DNA from: Metallyticus violacea
Lineage: Eukaryota > Arthropoda > Insecta > Mantodea > Metallyticidae
Assembly (NCBI GenBank): GCA_030762175.1
Contig: CM060831.1
Location: 145,343,501-145,407,500, forward strand
Direction: 5' to 3'
DNA: 64,000 nt
Shown: positions 1-10,650 of the stretch, one piece after another
How positions within the stretch are numbered: the first letter of the stretch is position 1
Layout of the letters: every line of letters starts with the position of its first letter
The notes under the pieces: generated by a model
The model's database searches: none
Seen by the model: the letters and a program-made list of their open reading frames with translations, nothing else
Told to the model about the DNA's origin: nothing
Made by a program: the position numbers and the translations under genes

Positions 1-716
1 AATCCTCTGTTTTGATATTCTCTATTCCATACGTTTCCTAAACCTATCTGTTGCAAAATTTCATGTCATTTGATACACCATGATCCTTTGTACTTACTTT
101 TTTCTTGGATAATGAAACCCTCTTTAATAATATCACTCTCTTCCAATATGGTGATTCTGAATATATATTTCATAATTATTTTATAATTTTTATCTTAGTG
201 GAACACCTACCTAATTCTAGTTGCGTTAGGTCATTTGGGGAGACTGTCGGTAATGATTATGTACCTCTTTTTGTTGAGCCTTTCCGAACATTCTCGAAAG
301 CTAAACAAGGCAGTCAAGCGGCTGTGGCACAAAAAAAAAAACTATACTTAGTTCTGAGGCTCCTACGGACTATGTGGCAGTTTTGGGCAAGTCAAAGAGT
401 ATTCGCTCTTTTTTCTAAACGGCACCTTGCTCTACCATAAAAGTTTCAGTTATACATTTCGTGGCTGACTCATTTGGCTTTATTTATATTACTTTGTTAC
501 AGTGACACACATATTTCTTTAACAGCAGTGAGGTTATTTCAGTTACGAGTGCAGCTGCCTATTGGAAGAAGCCAGTAAAGGCCCTAAAATACATGTGCAG
601 GTAATAGCTTGTAGTTAGTTTGAGGAAGGTTTTATCATGTTCATTCGTGTATTAATGATGTTTTCATCGTGAATAAATTATATGCTAACTGTTCTTCATT
701 AGCTGTCTTGAAGAAA
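1..716. other. No recognisable gene or repeat
   Basis: The stretch is A+T-rich. The longest frame (105-440, plus strand, 111 codons) resembles no family I know, has no low-complexity or domain signature, and is most simply a chance frame. Confidence 0.4.
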
Positions 717-960
717 GGGATCTTTGTGTACGGTACATATGTGGAAACGGATTCTTGCAGAGAAGTGATAAGATGGTTCGTAAGAAAATATCCTGACAAC
801 CGTGTTTCAGGTAGGAAAATTGTTTTCTAACTTTTTAAAAAGTTACGGAGACAAAATCTCTCAATGAAAAGAAGTGTGTTTCAAAACATCCTGTTTTTAC
901 GGAAGAAAAGTTAGATGAAATACACGAATTTCCCACGTTAGATGTTGACAATGTGTTGCC
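717..960 (+). pseudogene. IS630/Tc1-like transposase N-terminal relic (DUF4817-type helix-turn-helix)
   Basis: Conceptual translation in pieces gives IFVYGTYVETDSCREVIRW followed by FVRKYPDNRVS, then after a stop and a frame change a block ending HPVFTEEKLDEI. This is the order seen in the N-terminal DNA-binding region of a widespread arthropod IS630-like transposase family (DUF4817 helix-turn-helix, then a TEE-x-LDEI-type linker). An in-frame stop lies just after the first block, and no catalytic region follows. Similar pieces occur in this window near 12462, 19360 and 54920, so this is one of several independently decayed copies. The family match is from memory of motif order, not a search. 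Confidence 0.55.
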
Positions 961-2189
961 ACCGAGGGGCATCATTTTCAACATCTCTTATAATGCAAGA
1001 ATTGGTGCTAATTTTTACCATCAGTTTTAAATACAGTGTCATTTTATACTTTCAGTAAAAGTATAAATAATAAATTGTTAATATTACGCGCGGCTGCTCT
1101 CTTTTTCCGGTTAGAGCGGCTACATTTCCCCAGTAAACAGTTGCGCAAAGGCAGCCCTAGCTTAAACAACTTCACTGTACAATTATTAAAAACTTTACTA
1201 ACAAAGTGTAACTTGTACCTACAGTTCTCTGCCCTCTCTCTAAAATGCGCTTAATGTCATTTCTTGAGCCTTTTATAACTATGTCTCTTAATTGTTTTCT
1301 CAAAAATAAGTAATCAATATGGGTAATTATCAGCAGTATTTAGAGCCTAGTACAGCTACTCTCAAAATGCTAAACATCGCAAGGTCTGTAGGAAGTCAAA
1401 CTGTCTTTTTTATCGTATTGTTTGACGTGGTGGTACAAGGCCGGTAACATTCTGAAGGTCTTGTTATAAATGTCTGGTTGTAGTAAACGATGGTGATCTT
1501 GCTTGGAAAATAATATAACGGTCCCGTCGCGGAACAGCCTTACAAATTGAAACCCTTCCAGGTCTTCTGGTAACCAAACCTATCTTTCGAAATCGATAAA
1601 GTATCTAGAAATCATTCGCATGCGCATACATTTTGTTATATCGATCGGAGTGTCGTAATCACGTTTTCTTTTTAATCTAATAGCTTGAAAGATAACGCCT
1701 CTACATGTTAAATTAAAAGAATAAAGAAAAATATAAGTAGTGCTGTTAAAACGCTCTTAAAATGAAACTAAAGCTTGCAAATGTTATATCTACGGTAAAG
1801 GAGTATGATTTATTTACAATTAAACAACTGAATTTCCCTGTTGCTATGCAACATTCGGCTGTTTTTAAAGCAATGATAGTGACATTGCACAAAATCCACG
1901 AAAATATTAGCTGGAAGTATTTCATATCGTAATATTCCTACTTACTTTAGAGTAAAATATATTTATTTGCTACGTAATAGATGCATATTTTAAAATCGAT
2001 AACCGATGTTATAAATGTGAACAGATTTTCATTCTCGATTGATTTTAAATTATACATAGAAATCTCTGCAATACTCTAGTAGCAATTATAAGAATATTAG
2101 AACACAGAACGCGCACATGCGTGTGTTCACATACATAGAGGTAAGATTATAGTGAAACACAACTCATTTGAGGAAGATAATTACACTTA
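961..2189. other. No recognisable gene or repeat
   Basis: A+T-rich sequence with only short frames. The 72-codon frame at 1036-1254 has no recognisable motif. Confidence 0.4.
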
Positions 2190-2490
2190 GACCTGAAAAA
2201 TGGACGGTATTCTTCAGCTGGATAAGGGAGCATGCCAGAAATAAACTGACGGTTTGTCTGGCAAAAGAAGCAATTAAAGATGAAAGAGAACATTTATGAT
2301 AAAGACAAAGAGAAGTAATTTTTTCAGAAGCAAAGAAAAACGTACTTGAAAATGACAGCAGAAATGGACAAACACTTGAATAGAACCAACATTTAAACGT
2401 GTTCCTCCCTTTCGAAGAACAAAGAATTCTTTAAAAAGTTATTTACCTTTCTGAGTTTACTTCAGTGACATCGGCTATGGAATAACAAGA
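2190..2490 (+). pseudogene. Non-LTR retrotransposon RNase H-like relic
   Basis: One frame reads FSWIREHARNKLTVCLAKEA, which fits the C-terminal RNase H block of I/R1/Jockey-like non-LTR retrotransposons (pattern W-x-x-x-H-x-G-x-x-GNE-x-AD-x-LAKEA). The GNE-x-AD core is damaged. Downstream, after stops, VFLPFEEQ and LSEFTSVTS resemble the next conserved blocks (FFP-S-x-E-x-RL and L-x-EFTA-x-VTGHG). No intact RNase H active site remains and no reverse transcriptase precedes it, so this is a short, old, broken 3' fragment. Assignment to a specific clade is not possible from this piece. Confidence 0.45.
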
Positions 2491-3289
2491 ATCTATGTAA
2501 GAAATTTTTGGGATTATAAATAATTATGTAATATTTCAAAGTAAAAATTACGAGATATGATGTGGCCTCTATTGTTTAAAGTTGAAAAAATAATAAACTT
2601 TTCTAATTTGTAATTTAATATTATTCCATGGTGTAAAAAGGTGCTAAACTGAAAAAAAAAAAAAAAAAAAAAAAGGTTTTGTTTATTATCGCTCTTCTCG
2701 CAATGTCTGTAGATAGTGGACTTAATAAAAGGTCGTCGAGAAGTCTCTCCGCGCGCATTGTGTAGCTGGAATTTCACTAGAGAAGCGAATTCGGGTGGCA
2801 GCACTGATCGCGCGCCGAGGGTATAGTTATTGTGTTCATTAATCACCAAGGCAAGCACACACTCCAAAGTCAAAAGCTTGGCAAAAGTGGGCGGATTACC
2901 TGCTAAAAACAGTTTCGAAGGTAGGAATGTCAGAAATGTAGGAGTACCAACTTTTTCCTAAGCGGTTCACATCATTCGATTGCGGAGGAACTTGTCGATG
3001 ACCCGTTATTATAGATGTAAGTCTGTAGGAATTAATGGCGCAACTGAGAGAGGGGGAGATAGAGCAATCAGTCTTAAACTTTTCTTTTCATATTGCTTAC
3101 GTGCGTAAGTTACCCAATATATAAATCAACTATTTGATGTCCCTATTAAAATTTTGACATTTACACATTTATAAAAAAGTTTTTCCACACTTACGTTCTT
3201 CAATTTTTTCCCACGAATATACAATAAAGTTATCGTATTAAAACAAGACAACTGATGGACTTAAAGAAAACCGGCTTTTATATAATATG
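2491..3289. other. No gene; poly(A) run and a small GC-rich patch
   Basis: A run of A occupies about 2652-2673. The patch at about 2728-2830 is richer in G+C and CpG than its surroundings but encodes nothing I recognise. Confidence 0.4.
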
Positions 3290-4286
3290 TATACAGGTTG
3301 TTAATGAACTACACCAAATAATTTCAGAGTGTAGAGGTGTCTTTATAAGGTAATTTGAGATAGAAAACATATGGGTATTCAACTTTCGAAGCTATGGCTG
3401 TTAAGTTTCTAAAGCGCCAGTACATCACTGACTAATGAAGATGCCCCTCGAAAGCGTAACACAATAACGAAGGGAGGTTTCAGAACGTATAACTCTAGGG
3501 CAGTGGTTGTAAAATTAGCCTTCGAGTAAGAGGTAGTCATTTGTTTTTGAGTCTCGTTCATTTTTTTCTGACTGGGATTAATAATGCAACTTTTAGCATA
3601 TGTTTTAAGTTGATATTTCAATTTTATACACTTAAATCTTACATATCAATTCACATAATTGCAAACATTGTAGTAGTTACTGTACTTACCAATCAGATTG
3701 GTGTCCTGAGTATGTGTTAGGTAAATTAAGTTTTAGGCATCATGCTAGTAGTAAGCTTATTAGCCATTGCATGTTGGTAATATGTTTATTGTCGAGAGAG
3801 AGAATAAAGCATGAAAACATTAAGTAAATTTTTTCCACAATTCACATATCCCAGCATTTACTATTGAAAAAAAAATAATAATAACAGCATGGCAAGAATT
3901 GAACCCGTGGCAGCTTTTGCCTTATGCATTACGCTACACAAGCAGTTAAAGAGCTTCTTTTAGAGAACGCAGCAAATAGATGTTCAGTGTCGCACTGTCA
4001 AATGATTAGTTCGAGATTTTAGGGATTTTTATGGCACTAAATCTTGAAAGCGCTGATAACAGCTGCGTAAAACCGATATTTCTACTCTTGCAAGGCAGTT
4101 TTAAAGACATTCTAAACCAAATTTTCACCCGGCTTGGCTTTAACATCGACTTATTAGCATCTGATGCAAAAATGTTTAACTGCGTTATATTTAGATGTGA
4201 ACCATACATCCCTTCTCCAATTGCTTATATATGACATCTCAACACTCTCTGAATTTTTTTGATGTAGTTCATTAACATCCTGTATA
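3290..4286. mobile_element. TIR element with CAGG termini, flanked by TATA
   Basis: The left end at 3294 reads CAGGTTGTTAATGAACTACA. The reverse complement of the right end at 4282 reads CAGGATGTTAATGAACTACA, one mismatch in 20. Similarity continues imperfectly for at least 70 bp (CAAA, TTCAGAG and ATATAAG or TTATAAG blocks), and weaker similarity seems to reach further in. TATA lies immediately outside both ends (3290-3293 and 4283-4286), consistent with TA target duplication as in Tc1/mariner-like elements. The interior (989 bp in all) has no transposase I can read, so it looks non-autonomous. The element at 20626-21875 has the same terminal CAG and the same TATA flanks. Confidence 0.6.
3880..3955 (-). 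repeat. tRNA-like fragment (possible SINE head)
   Basis: On the minus strand an A-box-like AGCGTAATGCATAAGGC is followed by GGGTTCAATTCT, close to the B-box consensus GGTTCRANNCC. The rest does not fold as a clear tRNA by eye. It lies in the loop of the surrounding TIR element, so it is either captured or an older insertion. Confidence 0.3.
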
Positions 4287-4304
4287 TGTTTTATCGTTTT
4301 ATAG

Positions 4305-4553
4305 GCGATCCTGGTAGTGTAGTGGGAATTACACTTGCCCTCTAAACTCAAGATCGCGGGTTCAATTCCAGTCAGGATTGGTGGATTTTTGGGCATAAAA
4401 ATCCTAAGTATGGCTTTCTTCAGAAGGAAAATAAGCCGTGGGTCCCGTACCGTAGATTTACGGCACGTAAAGGAACCTCAAGCCTGAAAGAAGAGACCTC
4501 TGAGCAAAATTTGTCGGCGGTTTCACGCCCTGAATATATTGGGACGTTGATGG
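4305..4553 (+). mobile_element. SINE family B, copy 1, 5' part (split by an LTR insertion)
   Basis: The head GATCCTGGTAGTGTAGTGG contains an A-box, and GCGGGTTCAATTCC is a B-box, so the 5' end is tRNA-derived with an RNA polymerase III promoter. The body carries the family-B hallmarks: a TTTACGGCACGTAAA palindrome, GAACCTCAAGCCTGAAAGAA, and CTCTGAGCAAAATTTGTCGG. The copy stops at GGGACGTTGATGG, where an LTR-derived insertion begins. Its missing 3' end resumes at 5719-5757. It lies only about 20 bp from the right end of the TIR element at 3290-4286. Confidence 0.85.
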
Positions 4554-5718
4554 TGGAACGGGTATTATTGCCCCCACAGTTGGGTGCCAATTTGGAACGG
4601 TTATTATTTTGAGGGTTCCACTATAGGGGGGATTGAATGGTGTGTTCTCAGGGTAAATTTGGACTGTTTTTAACGACTTGAAAGTCGTTAGGGGGGGAAG
4701 GAGATTGTTCGGTGTATTAATACGTCCGGCATTGTTTGAACATTTACTTTATTTAATAATTTGGCAGGTTACTTCCTGACGGCTCGTAGCTGACCTCACT
4801 ACACACTTAGACTGGCTTCCTGAGTGAATATCTGGATGTCTGAATGCCCCTCTGAATCTATGAATGTCCGACTTCTACGAGTGTGAAATGCGCCTCTGAA
4901 TGCGTCTCTACCGAATGCGTGAATTTTTCCCTCTGACTTCTGTACTCTAGTTTTTCTATTACATCGCCACGCCTCTCGCTAAATTAAATTCCCTCGTATT
5001 TTATCTATTTCTGTGTTACATGCTCGTTATTGGCTATCCTAAACTTATTTATTGGTAACTAAGTTCTCCTGATTCGTTAACTTTTATCCGAAGACCATTG
5101 GCTAGAATTATTCTTTCCCCCCTGATCTAAGGTCTTCCCACGAACTTGAATTTTCCCAGAACAAGCTGTCATAAATTTCGGCCCTTTCCTTACATTCTGA
5201 TTTCTATTGAAAATCTTTTGCCTTCCTTAGTTTGTAGATTCCTAAATGTTCCCGGAGATAACGCACGTGTTTTCGGCTTTCCTGTAATAAAACATTTTCG
5301 TCTCCGTTCTGACATTTTCATTTTCTCTTAAATTATTGCTACCTCTGACTTTGTTAAATACTGTCCCGTTACGGCCACATGTTTCTCTTATTGTCAACTC
5401 CTAAGTATTTCCTGGGTAGAAGGTTCGTGACCTAACAAAAGATAGTTTACCCTTTCTTCAGCCTTGTCTAAGGAGCGGTCAGTCAGTGGAGAGTCAGGTA
5501 CATATTCGTCTTTCTCACAGATTTTACACAAAATGTATACAAAACTCTTTTGTATGTTACAAATTACAAATTATTTCTATTTCTATTATACCTATCTCTA
5601 AATGATTTTCTTATACCTATACATAACAATTATCCTTATAAAATATAATGCCTTTATAAATATAACTCTGTAGCCTCAGGTTATAAAATTAATATAGGCA
5701 GCATTATTTCCTGCTTCA
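4554..5718 (-). mobile_element. LTR retrotransposon derivative: one LTR plus primer-binding site and 3' LTR stub
   Basis: The insertion is flanked by a 4-bp duplication, ATGG (4550-4553 and 5719-5722), inside a SINE that is otherwise continuous. Read on the minus strand it begins TGAAGCAGG and ends CCGTTCCA, the TG...CA rule of LTRs. The LTR would be 5718 down to 4593 (1,126 bp). It is followed by AAT and TGGCACCCAACTGTGG (4570-4592), which looks like a tRNA primer-binding site beginning with the required TGG. Then comes AATAATACCCGTTCCA, a 16-bp near-copy of the LTR's own 3' end AATAATAACCGTTCCA. So nearly all of the internal region and most of the 3' LTR are gone. No gag or pol remains. Assignment to Gypsy or BEL is open. 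Confidence 0.65.
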
Positions 5719-5757
5719 ATGGCCTGAGATGTTAAAGAGCGTCAGTAAATAAAACAA
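5719..5757 (+). mobile_element. SINE family B, copy 1, 3' end
   Basis: CCTGAGATGTTAAAGAGCGT and the following AAATAAA are the usual 3' end of family B. They continue the copy interrupted at 4553, after the ATGG duplicated at the insertion. Confidence 0.8.
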
Positions 5758-7066
5758 GCAACAACACCTTTTATGTATACTTTGCTGTTCTCTGTCGTCC
5801 TATTCCACATGGAATGGCTCATAGATTTTATTAGGAAGATTGAGGCAACATTGAACTGGATGAAGTTAAACCGCAGCTGGAAGTTTCGTCATATGCAGCT
5901 GGGTGTGATACAGGCTTTGGAATAGAAGGGTGCCAGAAACAACCGTAACACATGTAGTGAGATCATGTACCGTGTAGATTAAGGAGACAGGCTCCAGTTT
6001 CCATGGAGGGGTGGCTCGTGAGTAGGTGTGAGGCTTCTTCAAGACATTCGATCTGACAGGAACAACGTCGATACAACACGCAGCTCATCCGGCTGCGAAA
6101 TCTTTATAACGTCAGTGCTTCAACAGCTGCCGCTATAATACTTAACAGCAAATAGGGAGTGCTTCAAGCAACCCTTAGGCACCTGAGTAGTGAGTGCTGC
6201 AGTATATTACACAGCATTTCTATTAATGTTAACGTTTATTCTTTCTGTTCCAGCCTTCTGCGTTCTTTGTCGTTTACTACCAGAATTCCGCTTTTATAGG
6301 CACTCTCTTAGATTTATCTTCTCCATTTCCTCTTGTTATTTCTCGTATCATAAGTTCCCCAAATAACGCCACCGTAAATCTTAAATTGCTATCGAATTCC
6401 AAATAAGGTACACATAAACAAGAAAATTATGATAAAATATGTTAAATCTTTTCTTAAGAACACAGCACAATTATATTACATATGAAACACAGTTCAATTA
6501 GGAAAAGCCATTAGAAATGGTTAAACCAATTAACAAGCAAGCAAAGAAAATACGTAGACAATGCCTAAGTAAATTTGAGTTTCTGTTTAAAAATGATAAA
6601 TATTCATTCAATGTTTGGTTTTTCTTCATCTGGACTTAAAACACCAGATGAAATGGCAAATATCCTTCGAATTTCATGAGTTTTAGGTATTTTCTGCATT
6701 TAAGATAAATAAAACCAAGATACAAGGAGTATTATTAAAAAATAAGTACTTCCGAGAGTATCATGAATAATCAAAAATACTAGTAGACCTTTAACACCAC
6801 CATAGGTTACAACGCTACCTGTTTTTCAAACATTTTCAAATGCTTGCACAAGAGATAACTTTTCCCTATAAAGGAAGCTTCAGGAAAATATATAGATAGG
6901 TATGCTTAACTGAAACACAAAATAAAATAGTTTCTCTTCCCACGTTATAGTAATAGCCGTTCAGTAGCTACACACAATAGCAAATGGCGGAAACAACGTT
7001 TCATTAGTAAATGATGGCTGACTTCTAATTACTCATCTTATTCACGTGAATACAGGCTCCTGTAAT
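5758..7066. other. No recognisable gene or repeat
   Basis: Mixed A+T-rich sequence. About 5850-6190 is somewhat richer in G+C and has no long frame; I recognise no motif in it. Confidence 0.4.
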
Positions 7067-7079
7067 TTATTACTGCAGT

Positions 7080-7354
7080 TGTTGATTTGGTTTATTTGCG
7101 AACGCTCTTTAACAAACAGCTCAGGTCATCAGCGTCCCATACAATTCAGGGCGTGAAACGGCGGACAAATTTTGCTCAGAGGTTTCTTCTTTCAAGCTTG
7201 AGGTTCTTTTACGTGCCGTAAATCTACGGCATGGGACCGACGACTTTACTTCCCTTCGGAAGGAAGCCATACTTAGGATTTTTACGCCTGAAAAAATCCC
7301 TCGACCCTGGGTCTATGGGGCAAGCATGCCTACCACTAGATCATCAGGACTGAC
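7080..7354 (-). mobile_element. SINE family B, copy 2, full length with perfect 13-bp TSD
   Basis: Minus-strand copy. The tRNA-like head lies at the right (rc of CTAGATCATCAGGAC) and the 3' end GGTTTATTTGCGAACGCTC lies at the left. TTATTACTGCAGT occurs immediately outside both ends (7067-7079 and 7355-7367), a perfect 13-bp target-site duplication typical of LINE-machinery retroposition. The B-box is mutated and the tRNA region has drifted, yet the body palindrome and the CTCAGAGG block are intact. Confidence 0.9.
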
Positions 7355-7367
7355 TTATTACTGCAGT

Positions 7368-8630
7368 ATGATGTCGTTTTCAAGAATTTTTGTTTTCAAA
7401 AATTAGTCTGTTGGCATTGAAGGTTAACAGGCGTCATTTGGCTCAGTCGTCTAATTTTCTGCTTCTATTCGCTCTTGTTCAATTGTTATTAGAAAGTATT
7501 ACACACACGCCTTGCTCATCATTTCGTATATCACAAAAGCACCACAAGTTGTATATAATAATGGTTACTGCTCATTGTAAAATACAACCGAAAATAAAAT
7601 AGTTCCTTTGACAATGCATGAAGTAAAAAGAATTTAATATACAGGACAATTTGTTAGGTGTCGAATGAATTTTGTAAGAGAAGTTTACAAACAATGATTA
7701 ATGATGATTTTAGTGTGAGAATCTTAGCTGTATCCCTTGCTTCCTGTTCAAAATATTTACTGTTTTTCGAAATGTATCGACTGTTTGAACCTTAACACAG
7801 GGGAACTTTATGAAAATGTGCAAGTCTGCTTTGAAAGTTCTTATAAATCGCAGATAAATGCTCGCTGTGCAATAGAAAGCAGAAGCGAAACCATGGCACA
7901 CTTTGCAATCAAGCCCCTCCCACAAAACACCCATCTCCCAAGTAGACGAAATTTATATGGATCACCTAGTTTGATGATGTTTTCTAATTGCACCAAAGTA
8001 CTGGAATTCCTCCATATAGGTGGTAGAAGGCAGTGATGTCCAAATAGTGTTGCCAATCACGAGATTTCCCCATATTTGATGGTATACATTTAAGGGAAAA
8101 ATAAAAAAAGTCCAAATTTTAAAATTTTCCACAAATTATTCACAATAATTTTATGATTATAACATACAACAACGAGTAACATTTATGAGTGATGTATTTT
8201 AAACCGAGAATTTCTGAGGTAATAATGGGGCAATACATAGTAACAATGAAAAAAGTCCTAAAAATAAAACAAGTTACTATTACAATTACTAGTTTGAGAA
8301 TTATTTAAATATTTCGTTTCTTCTAGTGTTTGTTATTCTGCACATTTTCTTTATTCTTTCCTGCACCCTTTTACGTTTATCCTCTTGTGATACTTTTCTT
8401 TTACGCTTATCCTTTCCATTGCTCACTTTTTTCTCCCAACTCTGTTTTTCATCTTTGTTTTTCATTTTATTGTAATCCGTCCTAAAATTATTATTATACT
8501 TTATTATCTTTTTACTAATTCTTCAACATGTTTAACAATCCGATTTTCCACTTCATTATTTAACTCTGCTAAACTATTTTTTCCCTCTAATTTCTGCCCC
8601 TTAAGGTGATGACACTATAAAATATATCAT
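7368..8630. other. No recognisable gene
   Basis: Overlapping frames of 70-100 codons on both strands at 7710-8056 have no family resemblance I can name. The remainder is A+T-rich. Confidence 0.35.
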
Positions 8631-8635
8631 GGGGT

Positions 8636-8710
8636 AATGCGGCATAGCTAGAATCGAACCCAGTTCGCTTGATTCGGACATAGCCTAGCACTCGATGAGA
8701 TTAACTACGA
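8636..8710 (-). repeat. tRNA-like fragment
   Basis: The minus strand contains CTGGGTTCGATTCTAGC, a good B-box match, in a short segment near a possible A-box. It is not a complete tRNA gene by eye and may be the head of a decayed SINE. Confidence 0.25.
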
Positions 8711-8767
8711 AAAGATCATAGTTCTCCGTAAAGCTGCTTTTAAGTAAACTTTACTCACTTTGATCCA

Positions 8768-9049
8768 ATCGCCACGGGTGACCGAGGTCGTTAAGGCGCG
8801 GACTTGTGAGCGGGAGGTCTGCGGTTCGAACCCCACCAGGACCGTCCTCCCTGACTGAAGTTTTCTTTCCAGGTTTTTCCTCAGTCCTCATAAATGGCAA
8901 ATGCCGGGGAAGTAACCTAAATTTAAGCCTGGAACTTTTCCTTCCTTAAAATATCCTTTCCCAATATATCATTTCATCTCATATATCATCAGTGTCCACC
9001 GCCTGTGATGCCTCAATAGTAAAAACTATTTCCAAAAAAAAAAAAAAAA
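8768..9049 (+). mobile_element. SINE family A, copy 1, full length with 11-bp TSD
   Basis: The head GCCACGGGTGACCGAGGTCG ... GCGGTTCGAACCCC carries A- and B-boxes of a Leu/Ser-type tRNA. The body has CTCAGTCCTCATAAATGGCA, CATTTCATCTCATATATCAT and CACCGCCTGTGATGCCTCA, and it ends in an A-tail. ACTTTGATCCA is repeated exactly at 8757-8767 and 9050-9060, a perfect TSD. This copy defines the family length at about 280 bp including the tail. Confidence 0.92.
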
Positions 9050-9060
9050 ACTTTGATCCA

Positions 9061-9909
9061 TTAATAGATATGAAACATCAATCAGTAAGAAAGATTACAT
9101 ATCTAGGTATTTAATAAATTAATAATAATGTAATAAATATTCTTAATATTTGTATATATTAACATATTATATATTTATTACATATGTCGTATATTGCACA
9201 AAATATGTACTTTTAATACAATAGTAGTGTCATATAAATATTTAATTAAGAAATAAAAAGATTATATATAATTTATATAAATATATTATATAGTACATAT
9301 CTATTTAATAAACAAATATATATTAAATTAATATAGAAGCTAATAAGAACATATTCGCATTAAGTTCTGTATATGCTACAAAGTCACCTAAGGAATCCGG
9401 TTCCCATCTTGCTGATTTCAGAACACACGTTTCAAGTTTTACAGTAGGTTGGGCGACTTGGAGACACAAAATGGATAATCGATGTGAGCTAACTGACCAG
9501 ACGTCTACAGGGACCAGTGCAGACGCCATTCATTTCCGAGAACAAGGTCACTCAAGAACTTTGGTTCGCTGGAAAACAAAGGAATGAAAACCTCACGGAA
9601 ATAGTTCACTTCATCCCTTCCTCTATATATCTCAACCGGTTCCAACCAGCGCTTGCTCTATTAGCAAATTCAACTTGTCGATATTCTTTTGTCCGAGGCG
9701 GGCGTTTCGGAAAAAGAGGCTATTAGTGTCGTTTTAGAAGACGGAGGTTTGTCACCAACTGTCTTTAACAATTCTATAACTACAGAAGTCACTTTTAAAA
9801 TACCTCTAATCCCTGCAATTAGAACTAATTAAAAATGTAATTAGAAAAAAAACTGGTAATCTAAATATTCCAACTAAATACATTTAAAAAATATAATTCC
9901 CCACCCAAA
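9061..9909. other. Very A+T-rich low-complexity stretch, then unrecognised sequence
   Basis: About 9100-9340 is almost pure A+T with many TATA and ATATTA strings. Frames of 68-69 codons at 9323-9726 have no recognisable motif. Confidence 0.4.
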
Positions 9910-10182
9910 GGGCCGGTTGCATAAAAATCGTTAACTGCGGATCAGTTTTAATGGAATTAGAAGAACATAGTTTAATTCCCTGTCCATGTTGTCTAATGCT
10001 AATCATAGATCACCTTAATTTGGTTTAGTGCTAACAGAAGATCATCGAAATAACATTTGACAACAGCGCCAAGTTCGAAGGAAATGCGAGGGAAACGCAC
10101 AACAATATCGCATCGAATGTAAATTGCCTATGCTATTAGAGTTTCTTTTGTCTCGGTTACTGTTATGTATTATATAAACAAA

Positions 10183-10310
10183 ATGGCTGGTAAGAAAAAA
10201 AAAAGATCTCGAACAACTAATTTTAAGTAGGAAGAGAGAGGCAACTTAAATAATTTTGTTCTCAAACAAAAATCAATAATTATCTTAATGAGTTGGGGTC
10301 GTAAACTTGC
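10183..10310 (+). pseudogene. Harbinger accessory Myb/SANT-like protein, N-terminal relic
   Basis: ATG at 10183 opens MAGKKKKRSRTTNF and then meets a stop. The continued frame reads EERGNLNNFVLKQKSIII. Harbinger accessory proteins commonly begin with a basic stretch and then a NFTEEEKELLLELV-like first Myb helix, and the spacing here fits. Only about 35 residues can be followed. Confidence 0.35.
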
Positions 10311-10329
10311 AATTTCTCTTGTTACTTTG

Positions 10330-10650
10330 TGTATGGTTCTGTTGCAGTTCCTTAATTCGTGTTAAATATATTCCCACTTGTCATCTTGAAGATAACAGCT
10401 GCAAAAAAAACGTAGAATCATAAATTTTGGGTTCAACGCATAATTTCGTTTAGTTTTTTGTTCTTAGCTGTGGATTTTTTTCCAGTTTCTCGACTAAATC
10501 TTTCGATATTCGAAATCTCATTTTAAACTATTTTTAATCAAACTCAATGCTACGGTTCCTGCTCTACTGAAATAACTAGGTGCCCGTTGAAATTCAAACT
10601 CTTCGTTTTCGGATAAGCCGTCAGAGGAATGTGAAATCTTAAAATAACAT
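10330..10650 (-). pseudogene. Harbinger transposase N-terminal relic
   Basis: Reading the minus strand, an acidic segment (HSSDGLSENEEFEF) is followed after a frame change by MRFRISKDLVEKLEKN and PQLRTKN. This parallels the start of PIF/Harbinger transposases, where an FRLSK-x-x-x-x-L-L-x-x-I helix precedes an RTNRN-like motif. The DDE catalytic region is absent. The orientation opposite to the Myb-like frame is normal for Harbinger, which supports the pairing. Confidence 0.35.

Noticed and set aside
105..440. 111-codon frame at the left end
   Set aside because: No motif, no homologue I recognise, and no supporting splice or promoter signals.
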